From Ephemerocybe angulata (lineage: Eukaryota; Basidiomycota; Agaricomycetes; Agaricales; Psathyrellaceae), in the NCBI GenBank assembly GCA_013368325.1, contig JAACJK010000202.1, positions 1-24,676 on the forward strand: DNA of 24,676 bases, written 5' to 3'. The notes beneath the pieces are model-generated. The model searched no databases and was not told the DNA's origin. It saw only the letters and a list, made by a program, of their open reading frames with translations. Position numbers and translations under genes: made by a program. Each line of letters begins with the position of its first letter. Position 1 is the stretch's first letter. Below are positions 15,855 through 22,842 of this stretch, piece after piece.

Positions 15855-16452
15855 ATGGCATATTTTGTCTTAAGTATCCCGTTAATCTTATATGTTTGTA
15901 TCTTTATCTCCTGTTTTAGTTATTATAATAATATTATTATAATAATTACTGATGCTATTTCCTTTGTACTTAATATTATTAGTATTAATATTATCAACAA
16001 TCAAGATCATTATTTATTTTTATTAACTAATACTTTTTTAATTTATTTTATTTTCATATTTACTGGTTCTGGGCGGTAGCCCTGCTAATTTTAGTAATGA
16101 TTGGATTTTTTATAGTGTTAATCCTTCTGATACTTCAGAGAGTCCAGAGAGTGATTATGGCGGTTATTTACCAGATTCTGATGGATCCACGAGCGTGCAT
16201 GAACCTGAAGCCTCTGGCTCTGACTCCAGTTTATCAGAACCTGAAAATAGTGGAGAATGATCTATTGATAAAAATTCAGATATATTAACTTTTACTACTT
16301 TCAGCGATGCAAGTTTTGAATCAGATATGCACTATTATGGTCAAGAACTAGAGCACGTTGAGCCAACTGAGGAAGATGAACCATACCCAATGGAAAACGA
16401 AAGTGATACACCATTTAAAGCAATAATAGATAGAAAAAACAACAATAATTAG
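15855..16452 (+). CDS. Unrecognised membrane protein with acidic Ser/Glu/Asp-rich tail (right copy)
   Basis: Mirror of 7083-7680. The N-terminal hydrophobic part starts MAYFVLSIPLILYVCIFISC. Two T runs (about 16,032 and 16,047) are each one T shorter than on the left, which breaks the frame in this arm. The acidic tail resumes at about 16,080 with SPANFSNDWIFYS. A TGA at 16,258-16,260 is followed by 63 more open codons in the same frame and style (FSDASFESDMHYYGQELEHV is one stretch), ending at TAG 16,450-16,452. Continued open frame and constant acidic composition past the TGA suggest it is read through, perhaps as Trp. Role unknown; a membrane anchor with a soluble acidic domain facing the matrix or intermembrane space is only a guess. 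Confidence 0.6.
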
Positions 16453-16627
16453 TTGTTGTTTTATTTATTAATTTTTGACCTATCACTTTTTATCACTTTT
16501 TCAGTTATTTTTTTGTAAAAATAAACAAAAAAAATTAGAATGGCCAGTAAAAAAAAGTCAACAGATAAAAAAAGTCAATAGTGCTATTTTTTTAACCCTA
16601 CTGCTACTTATCTCAGTTTTTTTATTG

Positions 16628-16670
16628 TATCACTTACCGCAGGGTTTTTATTACTTACCGCAGGGTTTTT
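16628..16670. repeat. Tandem pair of GC elements (right)
   Basis: TATCACTTACCGCAGGG followed by TTTTTATTACTTACCGCAGGG: two direct copies of the GC element, mirror of 6867-6909. Confidence 0.9.
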
Positions 16671-16686
16671 ATTTATATTAAAAAAC

Positions 16687-16740
16687 CTTATCAATTTTTT
16701 TTTTACTACAACTGGCCTAAGGCCTGGATTAGTAAGTAAT
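16687..16740. repeat. GGCCTAAGGCC palindromic element
   Basis: CTTATCAA, T run, ACTACAACTGGCC, TAAGGCCTGG, ATTAGTAAGTAAT. Reference copy for the element found inside dpo; it abuts the GC tandem. Confidence 0.87.
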
Positions 16741-16803
16741 AAACAGATAAAAAAGTCAATAAAAAAATAAGCCCTACATTTATTTTTTTTTTTTTATTAC
16801 TAT

Positions 16804-16844
16804 CCAGGCCGTTATTTTTTGTTCAAATAAAAAAATTAGGCCAG
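16804..16844. repeat. GGCC-both-ends hairpin element
   Basis: CCAGGCCGTTA, T run, GTTCAAATA, A run, TTAGGCCAG; essentially identical to 6277-6317. Confidence 0.88.
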
Positions 16845-17705
16845 TTGTTACTTTTTTTTTTTTTATAAAAAAAAGTCAACAAAAAATTAGCCTGGTGATA
16901 GTAAATAAAAGAAAAAAGTTAAGGGATAGTTATTTGACTTTTTGTCTTTGTTACTTTTTAATCTAAAGATTAAAATTAGTGATGCAGTAGGCCTTTATTT
17001 CCTCTTTTTACCGCAGTTATAAAAAAAAAAAAAACTGAACTAATAAAATTTTTGTATTTATAAAATATATCAGGCTTATTTTTTACGCTTTTTCTGGGGG
17101 TTACTTTTGTATTACTATCCCTTTTTATCTGTTCAGTTATTTTTTTAACAAAAAAAATTAAGTAATTTTAATCTATCACCAGGCCGAATGGCCAGTTATT
17201 TTATAAAAAAAAGTAACAACTGGCCTAATTTTTTATTTGAACAAAAAAATAACGGCCTGGATAGGTTAAAAAAGTCAACCCTTATCACTTTTTTACTTAA
17301 TTTTTTCTTGTTAAAAAAAATAACTGTAAAAAAAGTAATTAGTCAAAAATTAGTAGTAACTTAAAAAATTGATTAGAAAATTAATAGCTAATATTTTATT
17401 TACAAATATATTATTTTGTTAGTAAGGCTAATTTTTGTTATTATCACTTACCGCAGGGTTATCTTTATCACTTTTTATGACTTTTTTTTTATTTATATAA
17501 AAAAAAAGTGATAAAGATTAAAATTAGTAATAACTGGCCAATCTAATTTTTTTGTATTTGTTACAAAAAAAATAACTGGTGAGAATAAAAAAATTAGCCC
17601 AATTGCTATTAGAAATAATTTAATAATTCCTTGCTAAAAGCCTCGTGGACTAATTTCCTAGCTTGTTATTATTGACTTTTTTATTTATATAAAAAAAGTG
17701 ATAGA

Positions 17706-17731
17706 TAGCTAGGTTAAACTACGTCTAGCTA
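17706..17731. other. TAGCTAG/CTAGCTA stem-loop upstream of nad1 (right)
   Basis: Seven perfect pairs around the loop GTTAAACTACGT, ending 28 bp before the nad1 ATG. Conserved in both arms, but the arms are copies, so that conservation is not independent evidence. Confidence 0.5.
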
Positions 17732-17758
17732 AAGCCTACACAAACACGAAAACCATAA

Positions 17759-18773
17759 ATGATCAATAATATTAATTTTTATTCTTAAAATCTTTATTAT
17801 TTAATTTAATAGATGTAGCTACTATAATAGTTCCAGTATTATTAGCAGTTGCTTTCATGACAATAATAGAAAGAAAACAATTAGCTGCCCATCAAAGAAG
17901 GGTAGGACCAAATACAGTAGGTTATTATGGAATATTACAACCATTTGCAGATGCTTTAAAATTAATTTTAAAGGAGACAGTAATACCCTCACAATCAAAT
18001 AAAGTAATATTTTATTTAGCTCCTGTTTCTTCTTTAATTTTTAGTTTATTAGGTTGGGGTGTTATACCTTTTGGTCAAGGAATAGCAATATCTGATTATT
18101 CAATGAGTATTTTATATACTTTAGCACTTTCTTCTTTAGGAGTATATGGTGTATTATTAGCTGGATGGTCAGCTAATTCTAAATATGCTTTTTTAGGATC
18201 CTTACGATCTACAGCAGCAATGATTTCTTATGAATTAATATTAAGTTCAGCAATCTTAATAATCATATTATTAACAGGATCTTTAAATTATATAACAATA
18301 ATAGAATCACAGTTATCCGTATGGTTTATAATTCCGTTATTACCCGTATTTATATTTTATTTTATATCTATATTAGCGGAAACTTCTAGAACACCTTTTG
18401 ATTTACAAGAAGCTGAATCTGAATTAGTTGCTGGTTTTTTTACTGAGCATTCTTCAGTACCTTTCGTATTTTTCTTTTTAGGAGAATATTCCTCAATTGT
18501 ATTATTTAGTTGTATAACTGCTATATTATTTTAGGAGGTTACCACTTACCAGAAATATTTGTTAATAACTCAATCATAAATATTCAATCTATTATCTTAG
18601 GTGCCAAAACATGTATTTTCTGTTTCTTCTTTGTTTGGTTTAGAGCTACATTACCCAGATTAAGATATGATCAATTAATTGACTTATGTTGGTTAAATTT
18701 ATTACCCGTGTGTGTCGCTTTCATTATCTTAGTTCCAAGTATTTTAATAGCATTTGATATTGCACCTTACTAA
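17759..18773 (+). CDS. nad1: NADH dehydrogenase subunit 1, right copy with two apparent frameshifts
   Basis: Same gene as the intact left copy (complex I core membrane subunit) but two bases shorter. The first loss is in a T run at 17,776-17,780 (five T against six), which breaks the frame after MINNINF. The second is in a T run at 18,529-18,532 (four against five), which creates a TAG at 18,532-18,534. Between and after the shifts the protein is unchanged, from the ERKQLAAHQRR signature to the C-terminal ILIAFDIAPY. Both losses are in homopolymers and no other damage is visible, so they look like sequencing or consensus errors. If real, this copy would be non-functional and the left copy would supply the protein. 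Confidence 0.93.
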
Positions 18774-19899
18774 TCCCCCCAGTTATTTTTTTTTATCACT
18801 TTTTTATTAACAATAAAAAAAGTCAACAAAAAAAAAATTAGAATGGCCAGTTAATTTTTTTGTTGACTTTTTTATCTATCCAGTTATTTTTTTTAAAAAA
18901 AAAAAAATTAGAATGGCCAGCAGTTATTTTTTTTGTTTATCTTAAAAAAAAATTAAGTAATTTTAATCTATCTTATAAACAGATCAAAAAGTGATATAAA
19001 CAGATAACCCTTATCAATTTTTTTGTTTTGTTTTACAAAAAAAATTAATTAGTAAGTGATACCCCTTGCGGTAAAAATTACAACTTAAATTGGAATATAA
19101 TATAAAAGAGATGATCAAAAAATTAATAAATTTATTTTCTACTATAAGAAATAAAACTATAGAATTATTTTTTGTTTGTTGACTTTTTTATCTATCACTT
19201 TTTTATTAACAATAAAAAAGTAAACAGATACAAAAAGTGATATAAACAAAAAAAATTAGTAAAAGGATCTATTTTTATGGATCCTATTTTTGTATTCTCA
19301 TTTATTTTTACTAGTTTATTCATAAGATATTGGGTTAACTTAGATAGTATTTTATGATTAAATTTTATTAGGGTATTTAATAGGAATTTTGTATTTTATA
19401 TATAAAAAAAATTAGCCCTATTGTTTTAATTTTGTTTCAGGCCGAATGGCCAGTTGACTTTTTTTCTGTGGACTTTTGATACAAACAAACAAGAAAACCC
19501 TTATCCAGGCCTTAGCCAGTTATCACTTTTTTATATAAGTCAACTACTACAACTGGCCAGTCTAATTTTTTTTATAACAAATACAAAAAAAATAACTGGA
19601 TTAGTAAGTGATAAAAAAAATTAACTGTAAAGAATATTTATTACTTGGGCTTAATTTTTTTATTTGTTTACTTTTTATCTTTATCTGGAAAAAAGTGATA
19701 GAACAAAAATTAGCCCTAAACAAAACAAATAAATATATACAAAAAAGTTTATAAAATATAAAAGAGATGTAAATATAAATATTGCTTGTTTTTTTTTTTA
19801 ATTAACTAGAGCATATACTATACAATATATTAACTGGGCTTATTTTTTGTAACAAATAAAAAAATTAGGCCCTGCAATTTAATTAATATATTAAATTAA
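18774..19899. repeat. 1.1 kb spacer between nad1 and rns (right)
   Basis: Mirror of 3637-4761. Several CTGGCC/AACTG and TTGAC/GTGATA hairpins and a GC element variant (CCCCTTGCGGTAAAAATT near 19,061). The hydrophobic ORF of the mirror starts at 19,277 here but stops at about 19,355. An A/T palindrome AATTTAATTAATATATTAAA lies about 25 bp before the estimated rns 5' end. Confidence 0.8.
19193..19223. repeat. TATCAC...AGTAAAC hairpin element
   Basis: TATCAC, T run, ATTAACAAT, A run, GTAAAC. Hairpin with a TTAACAA loop, the inverse orientation of the TTGTTAA copies. Confidence 0.85.
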
Positions 19900-21471
19900 T
19901 AATAAGAATTTAATTTTGGTTCAGATTGAACGTTTTCAGTAGTTTTAAGACATGCAAATCGTTTGTTCTACTACCTTTTTATTACTTTAATTAAAAGGCT
20001 AGAACAAGGTGTACAGGTGAGTAATAATAAATTAGATACCTTATAGACCTCTCAAATAGAGGATAAAAATAAATTTAGCTATTTATAACAAAAAGGAAAT
20101 TTTCCACTATAAGAATTGATTTATTTTGTTTAAGGGTAGTTGGTAGAGTAAAAGCCTACCAAGCCTACGATCAATAGCTAAGTTTGAAAGAACCGCTGGC
20201 CACATTGGGAATGAGAAGTCCCAAATTGCATAAGCAATCTGCAGTCAAGAATATTAGTCAATGCTCGCAAGAGTGAACTAGCTAACTGAAATCATAAAAC
20301 CAAGTTAGTAGGTGGTATTTATGATAACGTAAAGGAAAAAAATGATATTACTTTACTAATAGTGTTGTCTAAATTACTGGTGCCAGAAGACTCGGTAACG
20401 CCAGAAACGCGAACGTTAATCACCTTAAAAAGGCGTAAAGGGTGTGTAGGCAGCTTACAAAAGTTCTATTTTTAATTAGCTATATACTATTAATTATTTA
20501 GTATTTAAAAATGAATAACTATAAGCTAGAATCATATTGAGGATAAACCGAATAATATTTAGTGTAGGGATGATATCCGTAGATACTAGATGGAATACTA
20601 AAGGTGAAAGCTTTTTATCTATAAATGATTGACGCTGAGAAACGAAGGTGAGAATAAGAAATAGGATTAGATACCCAGATACCTCTCACTGTCAACGATG
20701 AATGGTAGTTTTGTTAATTAAAGAATTGATAACGATGCTAACGCGTTAACCATTCCGCCTTGAGAGTACGGTTGCAAAACTGAAACCAAAAAAATTAGTC
20801 GGTCTCGAAGCAAACGAAGTGAAGCATGCTATTTAATACGATAATCCGCGTAAAATCTTACCAGTTCTTGTATATCCAAAATATCTTAAAAATATTTTGA
20901 GTAGTTTCCATTTTATGGAAATTCGTTTACAGGTGTTGCATGGCTGTCTTCAGTCCGTATTGTGAAAAGTTAGGTTAACTCCACTAACGGACGAAATCCC
21001 TATTGTTAATTTTTACTTAACTTTTGTTGTATTTTAAAGGAATACATTTGGGACTAAGACAAGTCGTTATGGCCCTCATGAACTGGGCTATAAATGTGCT
21101 ATAAAAACTTTTACAAAATGATGCAATAATTAGATAAAAAATAATTAGCAAATCATTAAAAAAAGTTAATTATTTTTTTAGACAGATTGTTGTCTGAAAT
21201 TCGACAACATGAAGGAGGAATTTCGAGTAATCGTTGATCATTACGCAACGGTGAAGTTTATATTCGTGATGAACTAACTGTCTGTCGCTGGGAAGAAGCT
21301 TAGATAGGGATAAGCTATTATGCATATAATTACAAAATTTTTTGTTTTGTAAATGAATATTTTTAACTAAACTTACTTTTTGTTTTATATTATTAATATT
21401 AGTGAACTCTTCTGAGTAACATCTCAAAAGTCATAGCAAGGTAGCTGTACTGGAAAGTGCTGCTGGATAAT
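19900..21471 (+). rRNA. rns: Mitochondrial small-subunit ribosomal RNA (right copy)
   Basis: About 1.57 kb. Recognised blocks, in order: TTCAGATTGAACG (about 19,920), GACATGCAAATCG (19,950), GCAGTCAAGAATATTAGTCA (20,241; fungal MS1 primer region), GTGCCAGAAGACTCGG (20,380), GCGTAAAGGGTGTGTAGGCAG (20,433), GATTAGATACCCAG (20,665), ACAGGTGTTGCATGGCTGTC (20,930), ATGGCCCTCATGA (21,069), GAGTAATCGTTGATCA (21,225) and the 3' end GCTGCTGGATAAT (about 21,460). The tip of helix 44 (about 21,310-21,400) is AT-rich and diverged. Forms the mitochondrial small ribosomal subunit. Ends are estimates; no intron is seen. The next gene is trnA. Confidence 0.97.
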
Positions 21472-21489
21472 AAAGAAAATAAATCTAAA

Positions 21490-21500
21490 CCCCCCCCCCC
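21490..21500. repeat. Poly-C tract just past the rns 3' end (right)
   Basis: Eleven C in the rns sense, 19 bases after the estimated rRNA end; the left mirror has twelve. It is the longest G/C homopolymer in the window. Confidence 0.95.
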
Positions 21501-21625
21501 TTATTTTTGTTTCTAATTTTTTTTTTTTCAGATAAAAAAGTCGACACACGACACTAATAAAATTAGCCTTAAATAAAAATAATTAAATTATAATTATTTT
21601 TTTTTAAAAACACAGAAAAAAATTA

Positions 21626-21697
21626 GGGGAAATCTGATAATGGTTAATCGGTTATATTTGCAATATAATTATGATAGTTCGAATCTATCTTTCTCCA
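21626..21697 (+). tRNA. trnA(ugc): tRNA-Ala (UGC)
   Basis: Acceptor GGGGAAA/TTTCTCC, anticodon loop TTTGCAA, T arm GATAG/CTATC, discriminator A. Same as the left copy. Confidence 0.93.
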
Positions 21698-21989
21698 ATT
21701 TTATTTGTTATCACTTATTTTTTTTTTTGTTTTGTTGTGTTGACTTTTTTATCTTTATCACTTTTTTTTATATAAATAAAAAAAAAGTAATAAAAAAGTG
21801 ATAGATACAAAAAAAAATAAGTTAAAAAAATAATAGCCCAATTATTATTGACTTTTTTTATTTATATAAACCCTGCGGTAAGTGATAGAAGGGTAACAAA
21901 AAAATAAACAATTAAAAAAGTAAGGGAATTATTAGTATTACTTTTTTTTAATTTATATAAAAAAAAAGTGATAAAAATAAAAGACAAAG

Positions 21990-22060
21990 AAGAGTGTAGT
22001 ATAATGGTAGTATCACAATCTCCAAAATTGTTTGTAGGCGTTCGAATCGCCTCACTCTTG
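21990..22060 (+). tRNA. trnW(cca): tRNA-Trp (CCA), better-formed copy
   Basis: Acceptor AAGAGTG/CACTCTT, D arm GTAT/GTAT region, anticodon stem ACAAT/ATTGT around a full 7-base loop CTCCAAA, T arm AGGCG/CGCCT, discriminator G. Anticodon CCA reads UGG by standard pairing, and UGA only with C34 modification or editing. Confidence 0.94.
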
Positions 22061-22356
22061 TTTAATTTTTTTGTTTTTTTGTTTTTTTTGTTTTTTATTT
22101 ACTTTAATTTGTTTTTATCACTTTTTTGTATCACTTTTTTTATTAACAATAAAAAAAGTCAACAAAAAAAAAGTCAAATAAAAACAAAAAATTAGGCCTA
22201 ATTTTATCACTTTTTTAATATAAAAAAAAGTCAATACAAAAAAAACAAAAAAATAAGTAATAGGAGTGATAAAAGAAAAAAAAAAGTGATACTAGGGCTA
22301 TTAATTATTTATCTAATTAATTACAATTACTACTTATTTTTATTAAAAAAATAATA
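22061..22356. repeat. 296 bp spacer between trnW and trnL (right)
   Basis: No gene. Long T and A runs, a TATCAC/AGTCAAC hairpin with a TTAACAA loop at about 22,130-22,163, and a second hairpin ending in AGTCAATAC at about 22,205-22,240. Confidence 0.75.
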
Positions 22357-22442
22357 TACGAATATGTTGAAATTGGTAAACAATCTTCTCTTAAGCAGAA
22401 GTGGGAGTAATCCCTTAAGAGTTCAAGTCTCTTTGTTCGTAT
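22357..22442 (+). tRNA. trnL(uaa): tRNA-Leu (UAA), intact copy
   Basis: Class II tRNA: acceptor TACGAAT/GTTCGTA, anticodon stem CTTCT/AGAAG around loop CTTAAGC (TAA), extra arm GGGAG...CCC, T arm AAGAG/CTCTT with loop TTCAAGT. All stems have normal lengths here, unlike the left copy. Confidence 0.95.
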
Positions 22443-22529
22443 TGTTTCAAAGATAGTGTTGGGGATATTTTAATATCCCTTGTATCACTATAATCAATTT
22501 TATCACTTTTTTATATAAAAAAAAGTCAA

Positions 22530-22575
22530 CTGGCCATTCTAATTTTTTTTGTATTTGTTACAAAAAAAATAACTG
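22530..22575. repeat. CTGGCCA...AACTG hairpin element
   Basis: CTGGCCATTCTAA, T run, GTATTTGTTAC, A run, TAACTG; mirror of the copy at 980-1024. Confidence 0.9.
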
Positions 22576-22686
22576 AACAAACAAAAAAATAAAAAACCTA
22601 CCCTAGTCTAATCCTTTATTTTTTTTGTTTTTTTTTTTACTTGGGCGACTAAAACAAAAATTACTGACTAAGAACAAAAGTAATAG

Positions 22687-22757
22687 AAGCCTATAATTTA
22701 ATGGTAGAATGATTTCTTGATGAGGAATTTGTAGGAGTTCAAATCTTCTTGGGCTTA
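22687..22757 (+). tRNA. trnI(gau): tRNA-Ile (GAU)
   Basis: Acceptor AAGCCTA/TGGGCTT, anticodon loop TTGATGA, T arm AGGAG/CTTCT, discriminator A. Last tRNA before dpo. Confidence 0.95.
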
Positions 22758-22842
22758 GTGGTTATTTACTTTTTATTTTTACTTTTTTTATATAAAAAAG
22801 TGATTAAAAAAAAGTAAAAATAAAATTATATTTGGATTTAAA

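Larger units (their letters stand above)
16453..17758. repeat. 1.3 kb spacer between the acidic-tail ORF and nad1 (right)
   Basis: Mirror of 5779-7082. Dense mosaic: CTGGCC hairpin near 16,500-16,548, GC tandem at 16,628-16,670, GGCCTAAGGCC element at 16,687-16,740, GGCC-both-ends hairpins at 16,804-16,844 and 17,220-17,262, TATCAC hairpin near 17,465-17,515, and the TAGCTAG stem-loop at 17,706-17,731. No coding region is supported. Confidence 0.85.

Noticed and set aside
16475..16681. Open frame of 68 codons in the nad1 spacer
   Set aside because: It consists of element sequence, including the duplicated GC motif, which explains its repeated HLPQGFY-like pieces.
4762..18773. Group I or II introns with homing endonucleases in cob or nad1
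   Set aside because: Both genes read continuously in the left arm at normal length, and no LAGLIDADG or GIY-YIG motif is seen.
20380..20400. 530-loop sequence GCCAGAAGACTCGG departs from the bacterial GCCAGCAGCCGCGG
   Set aside because: To my recollection this form is common in fungal mitochondrial SSU rRNA, so it supports the identification rather than being unusual.
21170..21427. Open frame of 85 codons on the minus strand
   Set aside because: It is antisense to the 3' domain of rns, across the conserved GAGTAATCGTTGATCA block.
21968..22195. Open frame of 75 codons over trnW
   Set aside because: It reads through the tRNA gene and T-rich hairpins; the composition is that of the repeats.
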